Part shown: positions 1 through 10,047 of the stretch, piece by piece
How positions within the stretch are numbered: the stretch's first letter is position 1
Layout: every line of letters starts with the position of its first letter
Source of the DNA: Palsa-506 sp963707065
GTDB lineage: Bacteria; Actinomycetota; Actinomycetes; Streptosporangiales; Streptosporangiaceae
Reading direction: 5' to 3'
Assembly: GCA_963707065.1 (NCBI GenBank)
Contig: CAVPPJ010000013.1
Location: forward strand, 574,207-638,206
DNA: 64,000 nucleotides
Notes under the pieces: generated by a model
Database searches by the model: none
Seen by the model: only the letters and a program-made list of their open reading frames with translations
Told to the model about the DNA's origin: nothing
Translations under genes and position numbers: made by a program

Positions 1-2590
1 CGGGCTGATGACGGAGAACGCTCGCTGGCCGGCGGCACCCGCCGCAGGCGGCTGCTGGCCGTGGCCGGAACCACCCTCGCGGTTGCGCTCGCGCTGCTCG
101 TGACCAACTCGGCCGGGGATGCCGGCAGGCCTGCGCCCGTTGCCGCCGGGCCTAATGCCGTCGGCGTTATCGACGGCAGCCGGAACGTCCTGAGCGCGGT
201 GGTGAGCGGCACCGGAAGGCCGGGCGGGGTCGCCTACGCGGTGCGCGCCATCTGGATCACCGACAGTTCCGACGATCTTTTGCTGCGGGTCGACTCGGCG
301 AAGAAGGTCATCGACCGCATCCCGGTCGGACGTGGGGCCGCCGGAGTGGTGGCCGGGGACGGCGAGATCTGGGTCGCCAACAAGCTCGACGGCACCGTCT
401 CCGAGGTCAACCCGGACGCGGGAAAGGTCGTGGCGACGATCCGGGTGGGGAACGGCCCGGACGCTATCGCGTTCGGCTACGGGTCGGTCTGGGTCGGCAA
501 CGTGACCGACAACACGCTGTCCAGGATCGATCCGGCCGGGGGCCGCGTCGTCGCCACCATCGCCCTCGGCAGCGCTCCGGCTGGCCTGGCGGCCGGAGCA
601 CGGGGGATCTGGGTGACCAGCGCGGACACCGGGCGGCTGCTGCTCATTGACCCGGCCCGCAGCCGTGTCTCGCGCGCGTTCCTGATCGGCGGCTCCCCGG
701 CCGGGGTGGCGGTCGGCGCGGGCAGCGTCTGGGTTGCCGATTCGGGCACTGTGGCGCGAGTCAATCCGGTGACCGGCCGCGTGCAGATGATCAGGGTCGG
801 TGGCGCCGCGGCCGGCATCGCCTATGCGGACGGCGCCGTATGGGTCGCCGACAGTCTCGGCGGCAGCGTCGCCAGGATCGATCCACGGACAGCAGCGATA
901 AGGCTCGTGCCGGTTGGCAACGAGCCAACCGATCTCGCGGCAGCGGGGCACAACCTCCTGGCGACGGTGCTCCCGTCGCTGGCAAGCCACCGCGGCGGCA
1001 CGCTCATGGTCGTCGCGCAGCTCTCGCCGCACGACCTGTCCGGCGACACGGCAGTCGCGTGGAACACCTACCTGTGGCAGATCCTCGGCATGACCAACGA
1101 TGGGCTGGTCGGCTACCGCCGCGTCGGCGATCCCGCAGGCGGCACACTCGTTCCCGATCTTGCTACCGCCCTGCCGGCGCCCACCGACGGCGGCAAGACG
1201 TACACGTTCCAGCTCCGCAAGGGCATCAGGTACTCCAACGGCGCCCTAGTCAGGCCGGAGGACTTCCGCCGCGCCATCGAGCGGGTCTTCACCAGCAACC
1301 ACGGCGCCGGCCCCGCGTCCTACTTCTATTCGGGTCTCGTCGGCGCAAGCAGCTGCGAGCGGATCCCTCAGCACTGCAGCCTCGCCCCGGGGATCGTCAC
1401 CAGCGACCAGGCGAACACCGTGATCTTCCGCCTCACGGCGCCAGACCCGGATTTCCTCGACAAGCTCGCCCTCCCATTCGCCGACGCCGTCCCCGCCGGA
1501 ACGCCTGACCATGAGATCAGCCCGGCTCAGCTTCCCGCCACCGGCCCGTACATGACGCAGTCGTTCGCGCCGCGGAAAAGCTGGATCCTGGTCCGGAACC
1601 CGCTGTTTCGCCGGTGGTCGGACCAGGCGCAACCCGGCGGTTACCCCGGCCGGATCGTCGTGCGGCTTGGCGTCGCGCCCGAGGCGGCCGTCAGCGCAGT
1701 CGAGCACGGGCACGCCGACGTGCTTTTGACTCCGCCGCCCGCGAGCAGGATCCACGAGCTTGCCACCCGCTATGCCAGCTTGCTGCACACCGGTCCCATG
1801 GCGGCCACATTTGCGCTGTTCCTGAACACGCGCGTGTGGCCGTTCAGCGTTCTCGCGGCGCGCCGCGCGGTCAGCTACGCCATCGACAGGAACCGGGTGA
1901 TCGACCTGGCAGGCGGGCCCCTTGCGGCGCAGCCTGCCTGCCAGATCCTGCCGCCGGCGACGTCCGGCTATCAGCCCTACTGCCCGTACACAACCGACTC
2001 CAGCCCTGGCGGCGCCTGGACGGCGCCCGACCTAGCACGAGCAGAGCAGCTTGTCCGCGCCTCCGGCACCCGTGGCGCCAAGGTGACGCTGGTGGCCGGT
2101 GGCTTCGGCGCCGCCGGCCCGGCCCGGCCGAGCGGCCGCTACCTCGTCTCGGTACTCCGCAAGCTCGGATACCGGGCATCGCTGCAAGTGATCAACCCGG
2201 GAACGTATTACCAGCGGGCAGGCGACTCCCGCGAGCCACACCCAGATCGGCGAGTTCGACTGGTATCAGGATTTCCCCGCGCCGTCAGACTTCATCGACC
2301 CGCTGTTCGCCTGTCGATCCTTCCTCCCGGACAATCCGGGCAACATTAACGACAGCGAGTTCTGCAATCGGCGGATCGACGCCCAGATATCGCATGCTCA
2401 TGCGCTTGAAGCCCGTGATCCCAGCGTCGCCGGGAACCTCTGGGCGCGGATCGACCGCGAGCTGGTCGACCAGGCGCCGTGGGTTCCGCTGTACAACCCA
2501 CGCGCCCTGGTCGCCCTTTCCGCACGCGTCGGCAACTACCAGTTCGATCCCTACCGGACGCTGCTGATCGACCAGCTCTGGGTCCGTTAG
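1..2590 (+). CDS. Membrane-anchored YVTN beta-propeller / extracellular solute-binding (SBP_bac_5) fusion, 5' partial, one frameshift
   Basis: The reading frame is open from base 1, and a basic stretch followed by a transmembrane segment (LLAVAGTTLAVALALLV) spans about 46-110. The gene therefore begins before the window; the GTG at 61 would cut the membrane helix. Next comes a seven-bladed YVTN/YncE-type propeller (repeats built on 'GxxPxGVAxGxGxVWVAN', about 190-960). From about 1,000 to the end is an oligopeptide-type ABC solute-binding domain (family 5). Actinomycetes carry proteins with a cytoplasmic BTAD/winged-helix domain ahead of exactly this membrane, propeller and SBP arrangement, so the missing N-terminus may be a DNA-binding domain; that is inference. 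A +1 frameshift lies at about 2,225-2,240: frame 1 stops at 2,349, while the family-typical C-terminus (IGEFDWYQDFPAPSDF to LLIDQLWVR) continues in another frame to a TAG at 2,588. Confidence 0.75.
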
Positions 2591-2780
2591 CAGGGAATAT
2601 TCACGATCCAGCCGAAACGAGCCCGCTGCCAGCTCCTCGAGACCGGCCATCATCGCCTGAGCCCGACCCGTGCGCGTCCGGTAGGGCGATGTGAGCTTTT
2701 TGTAGGGTCGCCGCGCGAGGATTCGGCGACAGCACCATAGCGGGCTGGGCCCTGCCAGTCACCAAGGCTAGGAGCAAGGC

Positions 2781-3884
2781 ATGAAGCTCTCGACACGGCC
2801 TCCCCGGACGATCACGTGCTCCCGGGTCGTCGCGCCGTTTTTGGCGGCCAGCTGCGCGGCTGTAGTCCTGGCCGCCTCGGGTACCGCGGTTGCGTCCAGC
2901 CCGGCGCGGCTGGACGCCGCGGGCGCGGCGTCACCGGCCTCCGCGGCGGCTGCTCCGGCCAACGGCCGGATCGCGTTTTCCCAGTGGGACCTGCTTCCTG
3001 GGGGGAACCTGTCGGGGCACTCGAACGTGTACACGATCAATCCGGGCGGCACGGGGCGGCGCCAGCTCACCCACGTGGGCGCGGCCCATGCGGCTGGCGC
3101 GCCTGCCTGGTCCCGGGATGGCGCGAAGATCGTCTACGAGAGCAATCAGAGCGGTGATTACCGGATCTGGGTCATGAACGCGGACGGCTCCGGAAAGACG
3201 CGGCTCACCAGCGATCCGGGCTTCGCGGACCTGGAGCCCGCCTGGTCTCCCGACGGCGCTCGCATCGTGTTCAGCCGGTGCGACGATCACCTCGGCTTCA
3301 TCGCAGGTTGCGATCTTGATGTGATGAACGCTGCGGGCACCGGCATGCGGCGGCTGGCCGGCGGTCACTGGACCTACGTCCGCGCGGAATACTCCCCGGA
3401 CGGGCGGCACATCGTCGTCGGGGCGGACCGGGGCGGCTTGCTGAGTGCCCTGTGGGTGATGCGCTCTGACGGGAAGGGCCTGCACCGGATCACCAGGCCG
3501 TCGCTTCAGGCATTCTGGCCCGGCTGGTCCCCGGACGGCCGCCGCATCGTGTTCACCGACAACTGCTGCCAGTTCGGGAGCAACATCTGGACGGTGCGCC
3601 CGAGCGGGAGAGACCTGCGGAAGCTCACTCACTTCAGCCCGCAACCGCTGCAAGGCGCTTTCGCCAGTTACTCACCGAACGGCCGGCGGATCGTCCTGCA
3701 ATTCAACGGGAAATGCCCGGCGAGGGGATTGTGCCGGTACTTCTACGTCATGAAAGCCGACGGCTCCGGCCTGCATGCGGTGCGCACGGGCGTGGCCAAC
3801 ACGTTCCTCACCGACTGGGGCCGGCCGCCTAGCAGTGCCCTGGACCGATGGCCGGGTCGTCGATACCAAGGAGAACCGACATGA
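2781..3884 (+). CDS. Secreted TolB-like PD40 beta-propeller protein
   Basis: 367 residues. An N-terminal signal peptide (basic start, hydrophobic core, AxA region near residues 30-45) leads into about six PD40/WD40-like repeats with the signature 'xWSPDGxxIVF' (for example PAWSPDGARIVFSR and GWSPDGRRIVFT). These repeats form a TolB-type six-bladed propeller. Such domains bind ligands or proteins outside the cell or in the wall; no catalytic residues are visible. AGGAG lies 8-9 bases before the ATG. The stop overlaps the next gene's start (ATGA at 3,881-3,884), so the two paralogues are translationally coupled. Substrate unknown. Confidence 0.85.
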   Translation: MKLSTRPPRTITCSRVVAPFLAASCAAVVLAASGTAVASSPARLDAAGAASPASAAAAPANGRIAFSQWDLLPGGNLSGHSNVYTINPGGTGRRQLTHVGAAHAAGAPAWSRDGAKIVYESNQSGDYRIWVMNADGSGKTRLTSDPGFADLEPAWSPDGARIVFSRCDDHLGFIAGCDLDVMNAAGTGMRRLAGGHWTYVRAEYSPDGRHIVVGADRGGLLSALWVMRSDGKGLHRITRPSLQAFWPGWSPDGRRIVFTDNCCQFGSNIWTVRPSGRDLRKLTHFSPQPLQGAFASYSPNGRRIVLQFNGKCPARGLCRYFYVMKADGSGLHAVRTGVANTFLTDWGRPPSSALDRWPGRRYQGEPT

Positions 3885-4984
3885 GACGAGCAGTAGCTGC
3901 GCTCCGGACACTGGCGGTGGCCGCCTCGCTCGCGGCCGCGTGCCTGGCCATCCCGGCCGCGCCTGCCATGGCCGCTGGTCCGCCCGCAACCGGCCGGATC
4001 GCCTTCTCCGACTTCGTGACCAACCAGATCTACGCGGTGAACCCCGACGGCACCGGGCTCGCCCAGCTCACCCATGAGCCAAGCGGGATCGCGGCGCGCT
4101 GGCCCGACTGGTCGCCCGGCGGGTCCCGCATCCTGTTCGTCCGGTTCAACCTGTCGAATGGCGGGGGGCGGATCTGGATCATGAACGCTGACGGAACCGG
4201 CCAGCGCCGGCTTGCTTCCGATGCACCGGGATATCGCGACTACCAGCCCAGGTACGCCCCTGACGGCAGGCACATCGTGTTCACCCGCTGCTCGCCGGGC
4301 GACGGCCTGTGCGCGATCTGGATCATGCGGTCCGACGGGACCCGCCGGCGCCTCGTGGTCCCCTTCATCCAGGCCCCCAACGAGACCAACAATCTCTACC
4401 CGGCGGTCTCGCCGGATGGCCGCCGGATCGCCTTCACCCGATTCGGGTTCGATGGCATCATCGCGCAAGTCTGGGTGGCCAGCATCAGCGGAAGGCATGC
4501 GCACCCGCTGACCGCTCCGCGGCTGGAGGCACTGGCGCCGAACTGGTCACCGGACGGCAGCCACATCACGTTCACCAGCAATTCCGACCGGCCGCAGTCC
4601 AGCATCTACGTCATGCGGGCCAACGGCACCTCAGTCACCAGGCTCGCCACATCGAAATGGCCGACCAACAACTTCGGGTCCGCGTACTCCCCTGGCGGCG
4701 GTCAGATCGCCTTCTCGAGCGACCGACGGCACCCGGACCTGTGCTGCGAGGAACTCTTCGCGATGCGCGCAGACGGCGCGCGCCAGCACCTGGTGGACAC
4801 CGGCATTCAGGGCGTCGTCGACGTTGCCTGGGGCTCCGCGCCGCTGGTCCCGGCGGGATCGCCCGGCACGCTCTCGCGGCCCCCGGCTAGCGCGGCTGCC
4901 CCCGGCGCCGCTCGCAACGGCCGCTGCCGCGAAGCACTAGCCTGGCTAGCCAGCAGGTGCGGAGACGGTTTCGCCGCGAGGTAA
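3881..4984 (+). CDS. Secreted TolB-like PD40 beta-propeller protein (paralogue)
   Basis: 367 residues from the ATG at 3,881. This start is chosen because AAGGAGA lies 7 bases upstream and the ATGA overlap couples it to the preceding gene; the upstream in-frame ATG at 3,848 would add 11 residues that precede an obvious signal peptide. The signal peptide (residues 1-31, ending AMA) is followed by six PD40 repeats (for example LAPNWSPDGSHITFTS). The last 45 residues are a low-complexity Ala/Pro/Arg tail not found in the first copy. A tandem duplicate of the upstream gene, probably acting in the same extracellular process. Confidence 0.85.
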   Translation: MRRAVAALRTLAVAASLAAACLAIPAAPAMAAGPPATGRIAFSDFVTNQIYAVNPDGTGLAQLTHEPSGIAARWPDWSPGGSRILFVRFNLSNGGGRIWIMNADGTGQRRLASDAPGYRDYQPRYAPDGRHIVFTRCSPGDGLCAIWIMRSDGTRRRLVVPFIQAPNETNNLYPAVSPDGRRIAFTRFGFDGIIAQVWVASISGRHAHPLTAPRLEALAPNWSPDGSHITFTSNSDRPQSSIYVMRANGTSVTRLATSKWPTNNFGSAYSPGGGQIAFSSDRRHPDLCCEELFAMRADGARQHLVDTGIQGVVDVAWGSAPLVPAGSPGTLSRPPASAAAPGAARNGRCREALAWLASRCGDGFAAR

Positions 4985-5007
4985 TGAAAAGGTAATAGAA
5001 AGGTAAT
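4979..5007 (+). promoter_or_regulatory. Three AGGTAAT direct repeats at exact 11-bp spacing
   Basis: AGGTAAT occurs at 4,979, 4,990 and 5,001. The first overlaps the TAA stop of the PD40 gene, and the array ends 80 bp before the first RCC1 gene. Direct heptamers one helical turn apart are the classic operator form of SARP and OmpR/PhoB-type winged-helix activators. The AT-rich array stands out sharply from its GC-rich surroundings. A regulatory role is inferred from spacing only. Confidence 0.55.
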
Positions 5008-5087
5008 AGTCATCTTTTCATCCGCTATGGCGCTGGAGTTTCGCCGGATGTTAACGTCAAGCTCCCCGAGCGCGAAGGGGCGCCGCG

Positions 5088-6404
5088 ATGACCGGACCAA
5101 TGACCTGGCACCGGACCGCCGGACGGCTGACCCTGGCGGCGGCGCTGGCCGTGCCCGCCGCCGTCGCGGCGGGCAGCGGCGCGGCGGCCGCGGCGAGAGC
5201 CGGTGACACCGCGCCCGCCGTCCGCGCGAACCCGGCCATCGCCGCGGCCAGCGCGACCCACGGCACGCTGCGCGGATGGGGCGGTGGGGCAAAGGGCCAG
5301 CTGGGCAACGGGCACCGGAGGACAGCACAGGCCACCCCGGTCCGGGTGCGGCTGCCGCGGCGCGTCCGGATCAAGTCCGTCCGGGCCGACTGCGACGACG
5401 CGATCGCGCTGACCACCCGGGGCCACGTGTACGCCTGGGGCGGCAACACCTCCGGTCAGCTCGGCAACGGTTCCACGAAGAGCACGGACAAGCCGGTCCG
5501 GGTCAAGCTGCCGACGGGCACGAAGATCAAGGCGATCCGGGCCGGCTGCTCCTTCAACCTGGCGCTCACCACCAAAGACCACGTGCTGGCCTGGGGAGAC
5601 AACGCCTCCGGCCAGCTGGGCATCGGCACCAAGCGGAGCCACGACCGGCCGGTCCGGGTGAAGTTCCACCATGGCACCAAGATCAAGGCCATCAGCGCCG
5701 GCCTCGGCGACGGCCTGGCCATCACCACCAAGGGCCACCTGCTGTCGTGGGGATTCAACGATGACGGCGAGCTGGGCATCGGCACTCAGACCGCCAGCCT
5801 GCGCCCGGTGCGGGTCGGATTCCCCGCGGGCGTCAAGATAAAGATCGTCGCGGCCGGCCAGCAGCACAGCCTGGCGGTCAGCACCACCGGCCAGCTCTAC
5901 GGCTGGGGCTTCAACCAGGACGGCGAGCTCGGCAACGGCACCACCATGGACACCGACACCCCGGTCCCGGTCAGCCTGGACGGCCCGCTCATGCCCGCGC
6001 GGCCCGCGCGGGCCGCGGGGGCGCCCCGGATCGTCTCGCTGGCGGCCGGCTGCTTCCAGTCGTTCGCGTTGCTGTCCAACGGCTTCTTGCTGTCCTGGGG
6101 CGACAACTCGGCCGGGGAACTCGGCGACGGGATGGCCGCCGGCAGTGACGTGCCGGTCCGGGTCGCGGTGCCGCCGGGTAACACGGTGACGGCCATCTCC
6201 GCGGGCTGCGTGAACGGCCTCGCGCTGACCAGCAAGGGACACGTGCTGGCCTGGGGTGACAACACAATCGGCGAGCTAGGGAACACCGTGCCCGGCCAAA
6301 GTAACGTCCCGGTCCGGGTGCATCTGGCCTCAAGGCTGCGGGCGACGGGCATCGGCGGCGGCCCGCGGTCACAGACCTTCTTCGCAATCGTGCACCGGAA
6401 ATAG
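5088..6404 (+). CDS. Secreted RCC1-repeat beta-propeller protein
   Basis: 438 residues. An N-terminal Sec-type signal (residues about 1-37, Ala-rich core, AAAARA) is followed by seven RCC1 repeats of about 50 residues, each with the motif 'AWGxNxxGQLGNGT' and ending in 'AGxxxSLALTxxG'. RCC1 repeats form a seven-bladed propeller used for protein binding; bacterial secreted versions have no assigned enzyme activity. GAAGGGG lies about 9 bases before the ATG. It is followed after 47 bp by a second RCC1 gene on the same strand, probably the same operon, downstream of the three AGGTAAT repeats. Confidence 0.85.
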   Translation: MTGPMTWHRTAGRLTLAAALAVPAAVAAGSGAAAAARAGDTAPAVRANPAIAAASATHGTLRGWGGGAKGQLGNGHRRTAQATPVRVRLPRRVRIKSVRADCDDAIALTTRGHVYAWGGNTSGQLGNGSTKSTDKPVRVKLPTGTKIKAIRAGCSFNLALTTKDHVLAWGDNASGQLGIGTKRSHDRPVRVKFHHGTKIKAISAGLGDGLAITTKGHLLSWGFNDDGELGIGTQTASLRPVRVGFPAGVKIKIVAAGQQHSLAVSTTGQLYGWGFNQDGELGNGTTMDTDTPVPVSLDGPLMPARPARAAGAPRIVSLAAGCFQSFALLSNGFLLSWGDNSAGELGDGMAAGSDVPVRVAVPPGNTVTAISAGCVNGLALTSKGHVLAWGDNTIGELGNTVPGQSNVPVRVHLASRLRATGIGGGPRSQTFFAIVHRK

Positions 6405-6451
6405 CAGACCTGCGGGCCGGATGGCGGCGGGGCGGACATCAAGAGGCAGCG

Positions 6452-7819
6452 ATGACAGAGCCGGAAGCTCAGGACCGGGCCAGCCAACGAAGCCGGTGGC
6501 GAAGGTGGCCACGGCCGGCCCGCCCGGCGATGACCAGCCTGGCCGTGGCCGTCGCCGCCGCGCTGGCGGTCCCGGCACTGACCATCGCCGGCAGCACCGC
6601 GATGGCAGCTACCGCAGCCAGGAGGGCTCCGTTTCAAATAAAAATTGGCCGGGTCAGCGCGGGCGGTACCGCGGCAGCGGGCGCCGTGGCCGCAGGAACA
6701 GCGAGCCGGTCGGTCCGGGCCTGGGGCCACAACGCGTCCGGGCAACTCGGCAACGGCACCACAGCCGACAGCGACACGCCGGTCAAGGTGAAGCTGCCGA
6801 AGGGCGTCAAGGTGCGGCAGGTGCGGGCCGGCTGCGCGCACACGCTGGCGCTTACCACCAAGGGACACGTGCTGGGCTGGGGAGACAACGCGTTCGGGCA
6901 GCTCGGCAACGGCACCACCACCGGCAGCGACACCCCGGTCCGGGTCAAGATCCCCAACGGCACGAAGATCACCGCGATCCGGGCCGGCTGCGACTTCAGC
7001 CTCGCCCTCACCTCCAGGCACCACGTGCTGGCCTGGGGAGACAACGGGTTCGGGCAGCTCGGCAACGGCACCACTACGGACAGCGACAGGCCGGTCCGGG
7101 TGAAGCTGTCCAGGCACAACAAGGTGACGGCCATCAGCGCCGGACATGATTTCAGCCTCGCCCGCACCGCCAAGGGTCACGCGCGGGCCTGGGGAAGCGG
7201 CGCGTTCGGGCAGCTCGGCAACGGCGCCACCAGTAACAGCGACGTGCCGGTCAAGGTCAGGCTGCCCAAGGGCGCCACGGTGAAGGCGCTGGCCGCCGGC
7301 GATGCGCACGGCCTCGCGCGCACCTCGGCCGGCCTGTACTCCTGGGGCTACAACTCCAGCGGGCAGCTCGGCGATGGGACCACCACTGAACGCAATACAC
7401 CCGTCAAGGTCGTCATCCTGATCCGCGGACGGCCGCGCGGGCACGTCACCTCGCTGTTCGCCGGGTGCGACCACAGCCTCGCATTGTTCTCCCGCGGGGC
7501 GCTGCTGGCCTGGGGAGACAACGAGGACGGAGAACTCGGCAACGGCACGACCACAAGCAGTTCCAGGCCAGTCAGGGTGCTGCTGCCGGCGGGCGCCAAG
7601 GTGCGGGGCATCAGCGCCGGCTGCGTCGACAGCTTCGCGCTGACCGCTAAGGGACACGTGCTGGCCTGGGGCGCCGGTGATCATGGAAAGCTCGGTGACG
7701 GCTCGACCAGCGGGAGCAGCATCCCGGTCCGGGTTCACCTCCCCAGCGGCAGGCGCGCATCCGCGGTGGGCGCCGGCCCCGACGCCAACCACGCGCTCGC
7801 CATCCTGCGCCGGAGGTAA
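6452..7819 (+). CDS. Secreted RCC1-repeat beta-propeller protein (paralogue)
   Basis: 455 residues. The N-terminus has an Arg-rich segment (residues 10-25) before a hydrophobic stretch (LAVAVAAALAVPALTIAG), that is, a signal peptide or membrane anchor with a long basic n-region. Seven RCC1 repeats follow ('AWGDNxFGQLGNGTT'), more regular than those of the upstream copy. AGAGG lies 6 bases before the ATG. A tandem duplicate ending at a strong inverted repeat that separates it from the convergent aldehyde dehydrogenase gene. Likely extracellular binding protein; ligand unknown. Confidence 0.85.
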   Translation: MTEPEAQDRASQRSRWRRWPRPARPAMTSLAVAVAAALAVPALTIAGSTAMAATAARRAPFQIKIGRVSAGGTAAAGAVAAGTASRSVRAWGHNASGQLGNGTTADSDTPVKVKLPKGVKVRQVRAGCAHTLALTTKGHVLGWGDNAFGQLGNGTTTGSDTPVRVKIPNGTKITAIRAGCDFSLALTSRHHVLAWGDNGFGQLGNGTTTDSDRPVRVKLSRHNKVTAISAGHDFSLARTAKGHARAWGSGAFGQLGNGATSNSDVPVKVRLPKGATVKALAAGDAHGLARTSAGLYSWGYNSSGQLGDGTTTERNTPVKVVILIRGRPRGHVTSLFAGCDHSLALFSRGALLAWGDNEDGELGNGTTTSSSRPVRVLLPAGAKVRGISAGCVDSFALTAKGHVLAWGAGDHGKLGDGSTSGSSIPVRVHLPSGRRASAVGAGPDANHALAILRRR

Positions 7820-7877
7820 GCCAGCGGGCGCAACGGCACGCGTACTTGCGCCTCAAGGTTCCGCTGGTCAGCGCCGC

Positions 7878-7913
7878 CCGTGACCGCAGCCCCGTCTGAG
7901 GCTGCGGTCACGG
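7878..7913. terminator. Bidirectional hairpin terminator
   Basis: Perfect 14-bp inverted repeat (CCGTGACCGCAGCC and its complement) with an 8-base loop, lying between the ends of the convergent RCC1 and aldehyde dehydrogenase genes. There is no T-run, as is usual for high-GC actinomycetes. Confidence 0.75.
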
Positions 7914-7919
7914 GGACGA

Positions 7920-9299
7920 TCACTGCGCGGCGGGCGGCGTGTGGATGAGCTTCTTGTTGACGAACTCGTCGATGCCTAGCGGGCCGAGTTCGCGGCCGAC
8001 GCCGGACCGCTTGGTGCCGCCAAAAGGTAGCTCCGGGCCGCCGAGTTCGGCGGTGTTGACCCAGGCCATCCCGACGTCGAGCCGGTCGGCGACGTCCACG
8101 GCCAGCTTCTCGTCGCTGCAGAAGACGGCGCCGCCGAGCCCGAACGCGCTGCTGTTCGCCAGCTCCACCGCTTCATCGGGCCGGCCACCCGGTAGACCAC
8201 GGCGGCCGGGCCGAACAGTTCCTCCCGGTAGGCGCGCATGCCGGGGGTCACGTCGGAGAGCACGGTCGGCGGCACGAACGCGCCGGGCCCGTCGAGGCGA
8301 TGCCCGCCGAGGTGGACCGTGGCGCCCTTACTGACCGCGTCGTCGATCTGGGCCATCAGGTTGCGCGCCGCCTGTTCGGAGGACAGCGGCCCGTAGCTCG
8401 TCGCCGGGTCGGTCGGATCCCCGGTCACGTAGCCGGACATCGCGCTCGGTGAACTCGCGCAGGAAGTCGTCGTAGACGGCATCGGCGACGATCATCCGCT
8501 TGGACGCGTTGCAGGCCTGGCCGCCGTTCTCCATCCGGGCCGCTGCTGCCGTCCTGGCCACTTTCGGCAGATCGGCGCCGTCCAGCACGATGAACGGATC
8601 CGAGCCGCCCAGCTCCAGCACCACCTTCTTCAGGTTCTGCCCGGCCACCGCGGCCACGGCCGACCCGGCCCGCTCGCTGCCGGTCACCGACACCCCGGCG
8701 ATGCGCGGGTCCGCGATCATGCCGGCGACCTGCTCGTTGCTCGCGAAGATGTTGATATAGGCGTCGGCCGGCAGCCCGGCGTCGCGGAACAGCCGCTCCA
8801 TGGCCAGGGCTGACTCCGGGCACTGCGGCGCATGCTTGAGCACGATGGTGTTGCCGATCATCAGGTTCGGCGCGGCGAACCGGGCCACCTGGTAATACGG
8901 ATAGTTCCACGGCATGATGCCCAGCAGTGCGCCGATCGGCGCCTTGCGCACCCACGCCGTGCCCGGCACGTTAGAGGCCAGCGGCTGATCCGCCAGCAGC
9001 GCCGCCCCGTTGTCGGCGTAATACTCGTAGATGGCCGCCACGAACCGCAGCTCACCCTTTGCCGCCTTGGTGATCTTGCCCATTTCCCGGGTGATGATCG
9101 CGGCCAGCTCGGCGGACCGGTCGCGATACAACTGGGAAACCCGGCGCAGGATCGCGGCGCGCTCCTCCATCGGAGTCCGCCGCCACGAGGCGTAACCCCG
9201 TTCGGCTCTCGCCAGCACGTCACCGACCTCTGCGTCCGTCGCCGTCGGGTACTCACTCTCGACCTTCCCGGTGGCCGGGTTCACTACCTGGTACATCAT
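7920..9299 (-). pseudogene. NAD(P)-dependent aldehyde dehydrogenase (succinate-semialdehyde dehydrogenase-like), two frameshifts
   Basis: Full-length ALDH of about 455 residues read across three frames. The start at 9,299 is supported by GGAGG 8 bases upstream. The first segment (to about 8,441) holds the cofactor-binding MPWNYPYYQ region, the general-base Glu in LELGGSDPF and the nucleophile Cys in GGQACNASKR. The second (about 8,440-8,190) holds YVTGDPTDPATSYGPL and REELFGPAAVVYRV. The third (8,187-7,920) holds VELANSSAFGLGGAVF, the WVN motif and the C-terminal PFGGTKRSGVGREL. All catalytic elements are present, and each break needs only one base, so this is either a recent pseudogene or two sequence errors. 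Family role: oxidation of semialdehydes to acids with NAD(P)+. Confidence 0.8.
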
Positions 9300-9427
9300 C
9301 GAGCCTGCCTCCATACAACATCGGGTCCGTCCGTCCATTACACGCCCGGACGGCGCGCAGCGGGATCAATGGGGTTCGGTTTCCACGTCGGCCGTGCCCA
9401 GATCCAGGTGCAGCCGGGGTCTGCGGG

Positions 9428-9967
9428 TCAGCCGGCGATGATGATGTCGCTGACGGGCTGGGGTTCTCCCACGCTGGTGGCAGAGGTGCCCCGGCGGACG
9501 AACTCGCGGGCGGGCGGCCACATGGCCACGTGCTGGTCACCGGTAGCGTCGTCGTAACGGATGAACGCCACCTCGCCGATACTGACGGCAAACAAGTGGA
9601 ACCGTCCCGGATCGGGGTTCCACCCCAGGCTGTCGGCCACCTCCCGGGCGTAGCGGGCCTGCACGGCCGGGTCCTGCACTGCGCGCGCACTACCGCGGAT
9701 CTTGAATTCCCCTTCACCGCCGTCCCGGCCGGTGACCACGCTGTGCACCAGGACGCGCGGGTCCCGCAGCAAGTCGGCGGCCTTCCTGGACTGCCACATC
9801 ATGGACAGCCACAAGTCGCCGTCCATGACAAACGGCTCCACCGGGCTGAGTCTCGGCGTGCCGTCACCGCGGATCGTCGCCACCAGCACGACGCCGGGCT
9901 CCAGCAACCGCTGCCGCCCGAGCGCGGCCAGGCCCGGCTGGCCGTCCTGCATCTCCGACCAGCGCAT
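9428..9967 (-). CDS. Pyridoxamine 5'-phosphate oxidase (PPOX)-fold flavoprotein
   Basis: 179 residues, typical for the small split-barrel PPOX family that binds FMN or F420. The hallmark N-terminal pattern is present: VLVATIRGDGTPRLSPVEP, then LWLSMMWQSRKAADLLRDPRV and a strand-turn LVHSVVTGRDGGEGEFKIRG. The C-terminal half, with a Trp-containing phenyl-pocket segment, is intact. No signal peptide, so cytoplasmic. Substrate cannot be predicted; relatives include F420-dependent reductases and general-stress proteins. Monocistronic on the minus strand between the ALDH and GNAT genes. Confidence 0.8.
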   Translation of the reverse strand: MRWSEMQDGQPGLAALGRQRLLEPGVVLVATIRGDGTPRLSPVEPFVMDGDLWLSMMWQSRKAADLLRDPRVLVHSVVTGRDGGEGEFKIRGSARAVQDPAVQARYAREVADSLGWNPDPGRFHLFAVSIGEVAFIRYDDATGDQHVAMWPPAREFVRRGTSATSVGEPQPVSDIIIAG

Positions 9968-10047
9968 GCTTTCCTCCGGTCACTGTCAGCGATCGCCTTT
10001 GCGCCTGCTTACCACGCCCTGCCGACAGGATCCGGGGACGCCAGCTG

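Noticed and set aside
5897..7792. 631-codon minus-strand frame antisense to the RCC1 genes
   Set aside because: Repetitive mirror of the RCC1 repeats; no start context or domain. High-GC shadow.
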